Shown here: positions 46,691-55,844 of the stretch, one piece after another
Numbering within the stretch: position 1 is the first letter of the stretch
Layout: each line of letters begins with the position of its first letter
From: Fictibacillus sp. FJAT-27399
Lineage (GTDB): Bacteria > Bacillota > Bacilli > Bacillales > Fictibacillaceae
Direction: 5' to 3'
DNA length: 64,000 nucleotides
NCBI RefSeq assembly: GCF_001510655.1
Contig: NZ_LMVC01000001.1
Coordinates: 322,574-386,573 of the forward strand
Notes under the pieces: generated by a model
The model's input: the letters and a program-made list of their open reading frames with translations, nothing else
Database searches by the model: none
Told to the model about the DNA's origin: nothing
Position numbers and translations under genes: made by a program

Positions 46691-46753
46691 AATTGGGAAA
46701 TCTGATGTATGTTTCAGACAAAACCAATACCCCATTTTAAGGAGGTGGATAAC

Positions 46754-46930
46754 ATGGCAGTACCTTTTCGCAGAACTTCCCAAACCCGCCAAGCAAAGCG
46801 CCGTACTCATTACAAGCTTGAAATGCCTGGTATGGTAAAATGTCCACAATGTGGAGAATACAAACTTTCTCACCGCGTATGCCGTGAATGCGGTTCTTAC
46901 AAAGGAAAAGAAGTAATCAGCAGCAAATAA
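46754..46930 (+). CDS. rpmF: 50S ribosomal protein L32, zinc-binding form
   Basis: 58 aa: [20 protein letters not shown] then a zinc ribbon with CPQC and CREC (C+ form, not the zinc-free paralogue). ATG 46754 has AAGGAGGTG 7 nt upstream; a longer reading from 46709 is rejected. Followed by a strong terminator. Confidence 0.97.
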   Translation: MAVPFRRTSQTRQAKRRTHYKLEMPGMVKCPQCGEYKLSHRVCRECGSYKGKEVISSK

Positions 46931-46936
46931 GAAGAA

Positions 46937-46966
46937 ACAGGAAGCAAATCTGCTTCCTGTTTTTTT
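46937..46966 (+). terminator. Terminator of ylbN-rpmF
   Basis: ACAGGAAGCA / TGCTTCCTGT with loop AATC and seven Ts. Confidence 0.93.
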
Positions 46967-47049
46967 ATGTAAATTGAGGATTTATTGATCAATTAAAGGA
47001 TTTTCCCGCTTAAAAACGAACTATATGTGTGACGTAAAGGGGGAATTAG

Positions 47050-47814
47050 ATGGAAAAAGTACTGTATACAATTGAAGATGAGATCGGATGGATCACCATC
47101 AACCGTCCTGAAGTCAGAAATGCCGTGGATTTTGAGGTAATGGAGCAATTAGAGGAATACATAACTCAAGCCCGACAAAATGATAAAGTAAAAGTCTTAG
47201 TGATCAGAGGAGCTGGAAACCGGGCATTTTGTGCTGGGGGAGATTTACGGGCTTTTTCAGGTCTCAAAACAGAAAGACAAGCTCACATTATGCTTTCGAG
47301 GATGGGTGAAGTGCTGAAGAGCCTGTTTTTCTTTCCGAAGCCAACTGCCGCCTTGATCAATGGAACGGCAGTAGGAGGCGGATGTGAAATCGCGTCTGCC
47401 TGTGATGTCAGGATCGCTTCGGCGAATGTGAAGATGGGCTTCGTACAGGGAACGCTCGGGATTACAACAGGATGGGGAGGCGGCACCTATCTAATGGAGA
47501 GGGTACGGAAACTGGATGCACTGGATATGCTGTGGAGCGCAGGAAAGCTGACGGCGAAACATGCAGCCGACAAAGGATTTTTACAGTATCTGATAAAAGA
47601 CGGTGACATTCAAACAGAGTGCACTAAATATTTAAGAAGGTATACGGAACATTCGGTTGATGTGCTGAAGGCCTATAAACAGGTATATCTTCGCAGCCTT
47701 CCCTTCCAAGAAATTAATACAAGAGCAGATGAAGAAATAAAAACATGTGCAAAGCTCTGGGAATCAGAAAATCATCACCATGCTGTGGCAGCATTTTTCA
47801 ATAACAGCAACTGA
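47050..47814 (+). CDS. Crotonase (enoyl-CoA hydratase/isomerase superfamily), substrate open
   Basis: 254 aa. Oxyanion-hole segments FCAGGDLRAF (about 61-70) and GTAVGGGCEIASACD (about 107-121) are intact. The catalytic Pro-Glu of true hydratases is replaced in GFVQGTLGITTGWGGG (about 133-148); GWGGG there recalls ethyl-/methylmalonyl-CoA decarboxylases. So ordinary beta-oxidation hydratase activity is doubtful. It lies 1.4 kb before a biotin-dependent acyl-CoA carboxylase, with gerR and ylbP between. AAAGGGGG ribosome site. Confidence 0.88.
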   Translation: MEKVLYTIEDEIGWITINRPEVRNAVDFEVMEQLEEYITQARQNDKVKVLVIRGAGNRAFCAGGDLRAFSGLKTERQAHIMLSRMGEVLKSLFFFPKPTAALINGTAVGGGCEIASACDVRIASANVKMGFVQGTLGITTGWGGGTYLMERVRKLDALDMLWSAGKLTAKHAADKGFLQYLIKDGDIQTECTKYLRRYTEHSVDVLKAYKQVYLRSLPFQEINTRADEEIKTCAKLWESENHHHAVAAFFNNSN

Positions 47815-47958
47815 TTTGCCTTGATCTTTTTACTAAGTATAGTATCCTGGCGAAATGGAAAACGTACGATGGAGACCTCTTATTAATAGAACAAAAGTCT
47901 ATCTTTTCTATTAATTGCATAACTATGTAAAAACGACATAAAAGATGGAGGGATTAGG

Positions 47959-48567
47959 TTGACTGTTGTTCGCCAGGATGCTTGGAACCAGGATGAAGAT
48001 GTATTGCTAGCAGATGTTGTACTTCGCCATATCAGGGAAGGGAGCACTCAGCTGGCTGCGTTTGAAGAAGTGGGAGAAAAACTGTCACGTACTTCTGCGG
48101 CCTGTGGGTTCAGATGGAATTCTTTGATCAGAAAAAGGTATGAATCAGCCATCGCTATAGCAAAAAAGCAGCGGAAAGAAAGAAATAAAGATAAGATTGA
48201 TTATGAGGAAAGCCGTGCAGACGTTTCGAGGCATGCTGGTAAAAGAGATGAATATGTCGTTGCGAAGGAAAAGTCATTATCACTGGATGATGTCATTGTC
48301 TTCTTGAAGAATTTTAAATCTACTGAAGAACGCCGTTCGGGCCAAGAGCTGGCTAATCTTCGGAATCAAGTGGAGGAACTGAAAACACAAAATGCTCAGT
48401 TTCAGTCCCATCTTCAGAAATTAAATCATGAATACCAGCTCGTTTGTGAAGATTATAAAGCACTGATAGAAATCATGGACCGTGCTAGAAAAATGGTGGC
48501 GACGGATGAAGAAGGCGGCAATCATCTGACATTCAAAGTAGATGGCCTTCAAAAACTTGAAAAATAA
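47959..48567 (+). CDS. ylbO: RsfA/YlbO family sporulation regulator (GerR)
   Basis: 202 aa: N-terminal SANT/Myb-like DNA-binding domain ([19 protein letters not shown], then [19 protein letters not shown]), and a long C-terminal coiled coil (about 120-175). B. subtilis YlbO (GerR) is a sigma-E-dependent regulator of mother-cell genes. Start TTG with GGAGGG 6 nt upstream. I could not find a convincing sigma-E promoter. Confidence 0.92.
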   Translation: MTVVRQDAWNQDEDVLLADVVLRHIREGSTQLAAFEEVGEKLSRTSAACGFRWNSLIRKRYESAIAIAKKQRKERNKDKIDYEESRADVSRHAGKRDEYVVAKEKSLSLDDVIVFLKNFKSTEERRSGQELANLRNQVEELKTQNAQFQSHLQKLNHEYQLVCEDYKALIEIMDRARKMVATDEEGGNHLTFKVDGLQKLEK

Positions 48568-48600
48568 AAAAAGATGGCGGAGAGCGCCATCTTTTTATTT
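48566..48600 (+). terminator. Bidirectional terminator between ylbO and ylbP
   Basis: AAAAAGATGGCG / CGCCATCTTTTT with a short loop; T-run on both strands. Confidence 0.9.
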
Positions 48601-48612
48601 TTGCTTATTTAA

Positions 48613-49098
48613 TTATAGCGCTTGTTCAGTTACCCCTTTTGGATAGGACACATAAGGGTTTTCCCCGCGGTCCCTTTCTTCATTGTAGGTAACGGCTTCA
48701 AAGCCCATTTTCTCCCAGAACCCGCTCGATTGCTGTCTTCCATTTGTTTTAATTGGAAGATTGAACGATTGTGCAAATTGAACCAGCGTTTTTCCGTAGC
48801 CTTTCCCTTGATACTGCGGCAGTACTTCCAGCTTCCACAATTCAAAATAATCCTGTGGTGGACTGAAATAACGGTCGTATGCTGCCTCAATTCTATATAA
48901 GCTCATCCTGGCCACTAATTTGTCGCCAAAATAGATTCCGTAAAAAGGAGACTCACTGTCATTTTCAATAATGTTATCTTGAAGATCCTCAAGCATAGAC
49001 AGCTCCTGAATACCGTATTCTTTGAACTGTTTAAATTCTTCTAATGTTTTATAGTTGATGACTAAGCGTTTAACTGTATACGTTTCCATGGTGCTCAT
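48613..49098 (-). CDS. ylbP: GNAT acetyltransferase YlbP
   Basis: 161 aa; acetyl-CoA motif LEVLPQYQGKGYGKTLV (Q-x2-G-x-G) and SSGFWEKMGFEAV downstream. Orthologous by place to YlbP; substrate unknown. GAGGGGG 8 nt before the first ATG (49098); a second ATG three codons later is possible. Confidence 0.9.
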   Translation of the reverse strand: MSTMETYTVKRLVINYKTLEEFKQFKEYGIQELSMLEDLQDNIIENDSESPFYGIYFGDKLVARMSLYRIEAAYDRYFSPPQDYFELWKLEVLPQYQGKGYGKTLVQFAQSFNLPIKTNGRQQSSGFWEKMGFEAVTYNEERDRGENPYVSYPKGVTEQAL

Positions 49099-49265
49099 AA
49101 CTCGTTCCCCCTCAAATGACTCTGTTGATTATGTTTCTTTTAGTATATACTAATTATGCGAAAAATTCTTTAAAAAAGAAATATTCGTTTTGTTGCCGCT
49201 TACAAAAGGAAAAAAATATTTTTTGTCGAATATACGACAATGAAGCATCGAAGGGAGGATATAAA

Positions 49266-50612
49266 GTGAAGAAAATATTGATCGCTAACCGTGGAGAAAT
49301 TGCCGGACGAATCGTTAAAACGTGTTCGGAAATGGGAATAGAATCGATTGTGGTCTTTTCGGATGCTGACAAGGAACTTCCCTACGTTCAGCAGGCCACT
49401 CGTGCTTATCATCTGGGAGAACCCCCGGTCATTAAATCTTACTTGAACCAGGACAAAATCATTGAGATTGCACAATCTGAAAAGGTTGATGCGATTCATC
49501 CAGGCTATGGATTCCTCTCCGAGAACGGGGAGTTTGCTAAAAAAATAGAAGAACTAGGCATAACGTTCATCGGTCCGTCCCCGAACGTAGTGGAGGCCAT
49601 GGGAGACAAAGTTCAGGCGAGAAAAACCATGGAGAAAGCGGGTGTCCCTGTTGTCCCTGGAACGACTGAACCAATTGCAGATGTAGAAGAAGCGGCATCT
49701 ATCGCTGGCAAGATCGGCTATCCTGTTATGCTTAAGGCAAGCGCAGGAGGCGGCGGGATTGGTATGGTCCGCTGTGACGATGAAGAAACCCTTCGAAAGC
49801 AGTTCCTCTCCAGCCAGCAGCGAGCTAAAATGTATTTTGGCAGCGACCGTATGTTTATAGAAAAATTTATCAGCCCTGCCCGCCATATTGAAGTTCAAGT
49901 ATTTGGAGACAGCCAAGGAAACATCATCCATTTGTTTGAAAGAGACTGTTCCATTCAGAGGAGGCATCAAAAAGTAATAGAAGAATCACCTTCACCTTAT
50001 TTAACTGAGAAACTGCGTGGAGAAATGGGTGAAGCCGCAGTGAAAGCTGCTCAATCTGTTTCCTATACGAATGCTGGAACAGTGGAATTTATCGTTGATG
50101 GCGATGGGCATTTTTATTTTCTTGAAATGAATACCCGTCTTCAGGTCGAACACCCCGTAACGGAAATGACGACCGGGTTGGATCTTGTGAGATGGCAGAT
50201 TGAAGTGGCTTCAGGAAAATCGCTCCCGCTCCTGCAGAATGAAGTGCAGCAGAAAGGCCATAGTATGGAATTCCGCCTATATGCAGAGGATCCTGTTAAA
50301 TTTCTTCCTTCACCAGGAAAAATTGAAGTTCTTTCGTTCCCTCAAGGAGAAGGAATCCGAATTGATGCAGGTTATGCAGCAACAAACACTGTCTCTCCGT
50401 TTTATGACCCAATGATTGCGAAGATTATTGTAAGCGATTCCAACAGAGAGCAGTGCCTAAAGAAAGCAGCTGAGTTTTTTAACGAGTTTGAGGTCAGAGG
50501 GATAAAAACAAATGCCCCTCTTTTCAAAAAGGTTCTTGAGGATCCTGATTTTCAAAAAGGGGTCTATACGACAGGTTTTTTAAGTGAGAAGCCAAAGGTT
50601 ACAAAACAATAA
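49266..50612 (+). CDS. Acyl-CoA carboxylase, biotin carboxylase subunit (AccC-like)
   Basis: 448 aa. ATP-grasp enzyme that carboxylates biotin on the carrier protein: KILIANRGEIAGRIVKTC start, ATP loop ASAGGGGIGM, ERDCSIQRRHQKVIEESPSP and FLEMNTRLQVEHPVTE. Similar to AccC and to B. subtilis YngH. It heads a three-gene set with a carrier and a carboxyltransferase not found at this place in B. subtilis. GTG 49266 is set by GGGAGG 7 nt upstream; a longer reading from 49116 is rejected. Confidence 0.94.
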   Translation: MKKILIANRGEIAGRIVKTCSEMGIESIVVFSDADKELPYVQQATRAYHLGEPPVIKSYLNQDKIIEIAQSEKVDAIHPGYGFLSENGEFAKKIEELGITFIGPSPNVVEAMGDKVQARKTMEKAGVPVVPGTTEPIADVEEAASIAGKIGYPVMLKASAGGGGIGMVRCDDEETLRKQFLSSQQRAKMYFGSDRMFIEKFISPARHIEVQVFGDSQGNIIHLFERDCSIQRRHQKVIEESPSPYLTEKLRGEMGEAAVKAAQSVSYTNAGTVEFIVDGDGHFYFLEMNTRLQVEHPVTEMTTGLDLVRWQIEVASGKSLPLLQNEVQQKGHSMEFRLYAEDPVKFLPSPGKIEVLSFPQGEGIRIDAGYAATNTVSPFYDPMIAKIIVSDSNREQCLKKAAEFFNEFEVRGIKTNAPLFKKVLEDPDFQKGVYTTGFLSEKPKVTKQ

Positions 50613-50633
50613 AATACGTAGGAGTGTATGAGA

Positions 50634-50846
50634 ATGAAACAGGTTATCGCATCAATGGCAGGAACAGTATGGAATATTGCTGTATCAGAAGGAGACCAGG
50701 TATCAGCGGGACAGAGTGTGATCATCCTCGAATCAATGAAGATGGAAATACCGGTCGAAGCAGAGTCGGCAGGGACAGTAGAAGAGATTAAAGTAGCGGT
50801 TGGAGATTTCGTAAATGAAGGAGACGTTCTAGTTACTCTGGCTTAA
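50634..50846 (+). CDS. Biotin carboxyl carrier protein, single-domain (BCCP)
   Basis: 70 aa, nothing but the biotinyl/lipoyl fold; biotin Lys36 in ESMKMEIPV. The short form is typical of acyl-CoA carboxylase clusters (YngHB-like) and unlike the long AccB of fatty-acid synthesis. ATG 50634 is taken, 9 nt from AGGAG; ATG 50628 is only 3 nt away. Sits 21 nt after the biotin carboxylase gene. Confidence 0.93.
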   Translation: MKQVIASMAGTVWNIAVSEGDQVSAGQSVIILESMKMEIPVEAESAGTVEEIKVAVGDFVNEGDVLVTLA

Positions 50847-50903
50847 GGTTACGGAGAAAAACTGAACGAGCGCTCACTCTTTAACGCAGATGGAGGGATA
50901 ACG

Positions 50904-52445
50904 ATGGATTCAACGAAGACAGAATCGTCCTATGAAGTACTTGTCAGCAAGATTAAAGCAGGCGGTGCGGAAAAATATCATGCTAAAAACGCCTCTCAAA
51001 ACAAGATGTTTGCAAGAGAACGTCTCTCGCTGTTATTTGATGAAGGTGAATTTCATGAAGAAGACGGACTGTTTGCAAACAGCCAGGCGGGAGATCTTCC
51101 CGCTGATGGTGTCATCACGGCAACGGGCAAGGTAAACGGACAGACGGTATGTGCGATGGCGAATGATTCTACGGTTAAAGCGGGCTCGTGGGGTGCCCGG
51201 ACTGTGGAAAAAATTATTCGTATCCAGGAAACAGCACAGCGGCTGAAAGTTCCGATGTTTTATCTGGTCGATTCTGCAGGTGCACGGATTACCGATCAGA
51301 TTGACATGTTCCCGAATCGCAGGGGAGCTGGAAGGATTTTTTATAATCAGGTAAAAATGTCAGGCATGATTCCTCAAGTCTGCCTCCTTTTTGGACCTTC
51401 TGCTGCAGGCGGAGCATACATTCCTGCATTTTGTGACGTTGTTATCATGGTTGACCAGAATGCGTCCATGTATCTGGGCTCACCAAGAATGGCTGAAAAA
51501 GTAATCGGCGAAAAAGTTACCCTGGAAGAAATGGGCGGAGCAAGGATGCACTGTTCGGTGAGCGGTTGCGGGGATATCCTCGCTGCAGATGAAAAAGAAG
51601 CGGTCAGCTATGCGAGAAAGTACCTTTCTTATTTTCCGGCCAATTACAAGCATAAGCCTGCTTTTACAGAAGAGAAGGCGCCAGTTTCTGGAAGAGAGAT
51701 CAGCGATATCGTGCCAAAGAACCAGAACGTGCCTTTTGATATGTATGAATTTATCAGCAGAATTGTGGATGAAGACAGCTTTTTTGAGATGAAGAAGCTT
51801 TTCGCTGCAGAAATTGTTACCGGTTTTGCAAGAATAAAGGGCCGCCCGGTCGGATTGATCGCCAATCAGCCAAAAGTGAAAGGCGGAGTGCTGTTTGTTG
51901 ATTCAGCCGATAAGGCCGCTAAATTTATCACGCTGTGTGATGCTTTCAATATCCCTGTTATTTTCCTGGCGGATGTACCTGGTTTTATGATTGGTACGAA
52001 AGTAGAAAGAGCGGGCATTATCCGCCATGGAGCCAAGCTGATTGCCGCCATGAGTGATGTCACGGTTCCTAAACTGTCTGTTATCGTAAGAAAAGCCTAT
52101 GGAGCTGGACTTTATGCGATGGCTGGCCCTGCGTTTGAACCGGACTGCTGTATCGCGCTTCCTACCGCGCAAATTGCTGTTATGGGTCCAGAAGCTGCGG
52201 TAAATGCAGTTTATTCAAACAAAATTAATGAGATTGAAGATCCGAAAGAACGCGTGATGTATGTCCAGCAGAAACAACAGGAATACAAAGAGCATATTGA
52301 CGTGTATAAATTGGCTTCTGAGCTGATTATTGATGATATTGTTGAACCTTCTGCTTTAAGGGAGACGCTCTATCACAGACTCGTCTTTTTTGAATCAAAA
52401 GATATGGTGTTTAGTGAAAGAAAGCATCCTGTCTATCCGGTATAA
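50904..52445 (+). CDS. Acyl-CoA carboxylase, carboxyltransferase subunit (PccB/MccB-like)
   Basis: 513 aa, two crotonase-fold halves in one chain as in propionyl- and methylcrotonyl-CoA carboxylase beta subunits. Oxyanion glycines in FGPSAAGGAYIPAFCD (first half) and VRKAYGAGLYAMAGPAF (second half). Substrate may be propionyl-, acetyl- or methylcrotonyl-CoA; the order BC-BCCP-CT resembles the yng cluster, but without the other leucine-catabolism genes. GGAGGG 6 nt before the ATG; terminator follows. Confidence 0.93.
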   Translation: MDSTKTESSYEVLVSKIKAGGAEKYHAKNASQNKMFARERLSLLFDEGEFHEEDGLFANSQAGDLPADGVITATGKVNGQTVCAMANDSTVKAGSWGARTVEKIIRIQETAQRLKVPMFYLVDSAGARITDQIDMFPNRRGAGRIFYNQVKMSGMIPQVCLLFGPSAAGGAYIPAFCDVVIMVDQNASMYLGSPRMAEKVIGEKVTLEEMGGARMHCSVSGCGDILAADEKEAVSYARKYLSYFPANYKHKPAFTEEKAPVSGREISDIVPKNQNVPFDMYEFISRIVDEDSFFEMKKLFAAEIVTGFARIKGRPVGLIANQPKVKGGVLFVDSADKAAKFITLCDAFNIPVIFLADVPGFMIGTKVERAGIIRHGAKLIAAMSDVTVPKLSVIVRKAYGAGLYAMAGPAFEPDCCIALPTAQIAVMGPEAAVNAVYSNKINEIEDPKERVMYVQQKQQEYKEHIDVYKLASELIIDDIVEPSALRETLYHRLVFFESKDMVFSERKHPVYPV

Positions 52446-52450
52446 AGGAT

Positions 52451-52481
52451 CCCTCCGCTGTTTTTGGCGGAGGTCTTTTTT
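52451..52481 (+). terminator. Terminator of the acyl-CoA carboxylase operon
   Basis: CCTCCGC / GCGGAGG with an 8-nt loop, then TCTTTTTT. Confidence 0.85.
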
Positions 52482-52540
52482 GTGTCAAGATATGATAATA
52501 TGAAGAAAATACGACGATACATAGGGATTAGGAGGAGTCC

Positions 52541-53431
52541 ATGAAAATTGCCATAATCGGAGGAGGATCCATCGGCCTGCTCCTCGCAGCATTTTTTTCA
52601 GAAGAAGGCCAAGAGGTTACAGTTTGCACAAGGACAGGCCAGCATGCAAACGCCATCAAACGAAATGGTGTGATCTGCAGGTCCGTTTCAGGTACTGAAA
52701 AAACATATCCAGTTTCTGCGAGTCTGATTGATGAATACAAAGAAGAACCGCATTATACGGTTGTTTGTGTAAAACAGCATCAGCTGCCTGCTGTCTATGC
52801 TATTTTACGTTCCAGCCAGAGGTTTTTAGACAGTACACTGCTCTTTATACAAAACGGAATGGGGCATGTGGATTCATTGGATTCCCTGCCCCAGCAGAAT
52901 ATTTTGGCCGGCATCATTGAACATGGAGCGCTTAAGATCAGTGATCATGAAGTGCGGCATACCGGAAATGGGAAAATTAAGCTCGCCTCTTACCTGGGCG
53001 GCATTGACAATGCATTTTGGGGAAGAATGATAACAGGAAACTTCAGTATTGAATCAAAAGACAGGCTTGATTCCATCATGATGGAAAAACTTGTGGTAAA
53101 CAGTGTGGTCAATCCATTAACCTCATTGTTCCGTGTTCAGAATGGTGACATTGAGCGGAATGCTCATTTAAGAGTAATGGCGAAACTTCTTTTTGAAGAA
53201 GCCTGTGGTGTTTTAGGTATTGGAGAGACGGATGCTCTTTGGGAGCATGTAAGGAATGTCTGCAGAAGAACAGCGGAAAATCGGTCTTCAATGTTAAGGG
53301 ATATTGAAGAAGGACGAAAAACAGAGATCGAAGCGATCAGTGGATATCTTCTTATGGTCGCTGATCATAAGGGGATGCATCTTCCTTACACGAAGTTTGT
53401 CTATCATGGAATCAAGGCATTAGAACCATAA
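52541..53431 (+). CDS. panE: 2-dehydropantoate 2-reductase (YlbQ)
   Basis: 296 aa. NADPH-dependent ketopantoate reductase for pantothenate, hence CoA, synthesis. N-terminal IIGGGSIGLLLAA nucleotide loop, central KLVVNSVVNPLTSLF with the catalytic Lys/Asn, C-terminal helical domain. AGGAGGAG upstream. It lies 11 kb from coaD of the same pathway, as in B. subtilis. Confidence 0.93.
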   Translation: MKIAIIGGGSIGLLLAAFFSEEGQEVTVCTRTGQHANAIKRNGVICRSVSGTEKTYPVSASLIDEYKEEPHYTVVCVKQHQLPAVYAILRSSQRFLDSTLLFIQNGMGHVDSLDSLPQQNILAGIIEHGALKISDHEVRHTGNGKIKLASYLGGIDNAFWGRMITGNFSIESKDRLDSIMMEKLVVNSVVNPLTSLFRVQNGDIERNAHLRVMAKLLFEEACGVLGIGETDALWEHVRNVCRRTAENRSSMLRDIEEGRKTEIEAISGYLLMVADHKGMHLPYTKFVYHGIKALEP

Positions 53432-53537
53432 AAGCGCAGTGGTTCACCTTCTATTGAATGTTGTTCTTCGCATAAGGTACAATGAAGACTCTTGTTTTGT
53501 TTTCTTAATTTCTGTACTTTTATCCGAGCATTTCATT

Positions 53538-53566
53538 TTGGTGATGAACCTGTAGTTTGCTATACT
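53538..53566 (+). promoter_or_regulatory. Promoter of bshC
   Basis: TTGGTG (53538-53543), 17-nt spacer, TATACT (53561-53566). Confidence 0.6.
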
Positions 53567-53605
53567 CTATAAGCAGTTGTATACATAGAGAAAGGACGTA
53601 CTTAT

Positions 53606-55234
53606 ATGAGGATCGATGAATTCCCTCTTCAAGATAAAAACCAAATAGCCGCATCATATTCAGCTGCTGATCCTTCAGTGGAAAACCTCTATGATTACAA
53701 TGGGTTTACTGCTGAAATGATGGAACAACGGATTTCGGATATCGGCAGCAGAGAGTATGAACGTGAAAAATTGGCGAATTATCTTTCTGATTATAATTTT
53801 CAATTTTCCTGTTCAAAACAAACCTTAACCAACATCGAAAAACTAAGAAACCCTAAAAGTACAGCAGTGATCGGCGGACAACAGGCGGGATTGCTTACCG
53901 GGCCGCTGTTAACCATACACAAATGCATCAGCATTATACAATTTGCCTGTATTCAGGAACGGCAGCTGGGTGTTCCTGTCGTTCCTGTCTTTTGGATTGC
54001 TGGTGAAGACCATGATTATGATGAGATCAATCATGTGAATGTCGAACGGAACGGAGGCCCTAAAAAACGCTCCCTTCCACCGGTTAGCCCGTTAAAGACT
54101 TCTGCAACCTTAATGGAGTGGGATAGCGTGAAGGCGGCGGAGTGGGCTGAATCTGTTTTTAGGGAGTTTGGAGAAACGGAATTCACAAAAGAAGTACTTT
54201 CAAAAGTAAAAGAGATCTTCAAATCTTCTAAAACAGCGGTTCATTCGTTTGCTCAATTTATTACAGATCTATTTGGTGAATACGGTTTGGTTTTAGTGGA
54301 CTCTGGGGAACCGCATTTTAAGCGGCTTCAGACAGATACCTTGGAAAAAATGATTCTTCGCAACAAAGAGGTGGATGAGGCTTTTGCTGCTGGCATCGGA
54401 CAATTAACCGGTCGAGGGTTTTCTGCCCCGGTAGAGCTTCAAGAGAACAACGCCCACTTGTTTATCTATCATAATGAAGAAAGACTGCTGTTATTTCGGG
54501 ATGATAGCGGTAACTTCCTCACGAAAAATGAGGAAGTAACCATCACCTCAGAACAGCTCATGGCTAATGCCAAAGAAAAGCCGGAACTCTTCAGCAATAA
54601 TGTTGTGACCAGACCTGTCATGCAAGAAAGCCTGTTTCCTGTCTTGGCATTTATCGCAGGATCGGGCGAGATTGCCTACTGGTCTGCACTTAAAGAAGTA
54701 TTTCATCTTTTTGGCTTTAAGATGCCGCCTCTAGTACCCAGGCTTTCCATGACCATCGTAACTGGAAAGAATGAAAAACAGCTGAAAGAAACAGGGTTGA
54801 AAGTGGAGGATGTTCTGCGGGAAGGAACCGAAGTACACAAACAGTCTTGGTATGAAAGCCATAAACCCATCGATACGAAAGGTGTCTTTACGGAGACATT
54901 GACCAAGATCGAGGCTGCTCATACAGAACTGAAAATGCTGGCGCTCACTATTGATCCTTCTCTTAAGAGGCTTACGGACATAAATCTAAACAGAATCAAG
55001 AATGAAGTTGATTATCTGCATACAAAAATGGAGCGGTCCATGAAAAAGGAATTAATGGAGCCTCTTGCTTTGTTCGATCATCTGCAGTGCGATCTCGCTC
55101 CGGATGGTGTGCTTCAGGAGAGAGTTTGGAATGCTTTTTCATATATTAACCGCTATGGAACAGATTGGATTAAACAGCTAACAGAGCAGCCTCTTGAATT
55201 CAATGGCAAGCATAAACTTGTATATGTACGTTAA
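53606..55234 (+). CDS. bshC: Bacillithiol synthase BshC
   Basis: 542 aa. Last step of bacillithiol synthesis, addition of cysteine to glucosaminyl-malate. Rossmann-like core with VIGGQQAGLLTGPL and FWIAGEDHDYDEINH (both family marks) and a C-terminal coiled coil (about 445-500). Position before mraZ is conserved. AAAGGACG ribosome site; ends in a terminator. Confidence 0.96.
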   Translation: MRIDEFPLQDKNQIAASYSAADPSVENLYDYNGFTAEMMEQRISDIGSREYEREKLANYLSDYNFQFSCSKQTLTNIEKLRNPKSTAVIGGQQAGLLTGPLLTIHKCISIIQFACIQERQLGVPVVPVFWIAGEDHDYDEINHVNVERNGGPKKRSLPPVSPLKTSATLMEWDSVKAAEWAESVFREFGETEFTKEVLSKVKEIFKSSKTAVHSFAQFITDLFGEYGLVLVDSGEPHFKRLQTDTLEKMILRNKEVDEAFAAGIGQLTGRGFSAPVELQENNAHLFIYHNEERLLLFRDDSGNFLTKNEEVTITSEQLMANAKEKPELFSNNVVTRPVMQESLFPVLAFIAGSGEIAYWSALKEVFHLFGFKMPPLVPRLSMTIVTGKNEKQLKETGLKVEDVLREGTEVHKQSWYESHKPIDTKGVFTETLTKIEAAHTELKMLALTIDPSLKRLTDINLNRIKNEVDYLHTKMERSMKKELMEPLALFDHLQCDLAPDGVLQERVWNAFSYINRYGTDWIKQLTEQPLEFNGKHKLVYVR

Positions 55235-55258
55235 ATTAAAAACGAAATAAAAAGATAA

Positions 55259-55293
55259 AAAAAATCCTGCCCTACAGCAGGATTCTTTTTTTT
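55259..55293 (+). terminator. Terminator of bshC
   Basis: AATCCTGC / GCAGGATT, 6-nt loop, eight or more Ts; A-run on the left side. Confidence 0.9.
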
Positions 55294-55322
55294 GTTAGCG
55301 AATAATTTGTTAGTGGTGAAAA

Positions 55323-55360
55323 GTGGGGCAATGTGGTAGAGTTAGGGTAGAAAGTGGGGG
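55323..55360 (+). promoter_or_regulatory. MraZ operator-like repeats before mraZ
   Basis: TGGGG (55324), TGGTA (55334), AGGGT (55344) and TGGGG (55355) stand at 10-11 bp steps. E. coli MraZ binds TGGGN direct repeats separated by 5 nt, the same period. The last copy overlaps the mraZ ribosome site. Suggests autoregulation of the division cluster. Confidence 0.6.
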
Positions 55361-55367
55361 ATGTCCT

Positions 55368-55799
55368 ATGTTCATGGGTGAATATCAGCATAACATCGAT
55401 GAAAAAGGACGTATGATCATTCCCGCTAAATTTCGTGAAAACCTTGGTTCAACCTTTATCCTAACCCGTGGGATGGACAAATGCGTATTCGGTTATCCTC
55501 TTGAAGAATGGAAAGTGATCGAGGAGAAATTGAAGAGTTTGCCATTCACAAAAAAAGATGCAAGAGCTTTCACCCGCTTCTTCTTTTCCGGTGCAGCAGA
55601 ATGCCAATTGGACAAACAGGGGAGAGTAAACGTGGCACCTCAGCTTAGAGAGTACGCCAACCTCGAAAAAGATTGCGTAGTGATAGGTGTTTCGAATAGA
55701 ATTGAAATTTGGAGCAAATCAATTTGGGAAGAATACTTCGCAGCTTCAGAGGAATCTTTCGGTGAAATCGCTGAAAGCCTCATGGATTTTGATTTGTAG
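55368..55799 (+). CDS. mraZ: MraZ, transcriptional regulator of the dcw cluster
   Basis: 143 aa, two AbrB-like half-domains each with the DxxxR motif: DEKGRM (first, about 11-16) and DKQGRV (second, about 84-89). Ring-forming DNA-binding protein that represses the division and cell-wall cluster. ATG 55368 gives [16 protein letters not shown], as in homologues; a longer reading from 55323 would include the operator repeats. Confidence 0.96.
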   Translation: MFMGEYQHNIDEKGRMIIPAKFRENLGSTFILTRGMDKCVFGYPLEEWKVIEEKLKSLPFTKKDARAFTRFFFSGAAECQLDKQGRVNVAPQLREYANLEKDCVVIGVSNRIEIWSKSIWEEYFAASEESFGEIAESLMDFDL

Positions 55800-55844
55800 C
55801 CAAATGAAAAACTCTCTGACTTTATACACAGGAAGGAATACATC

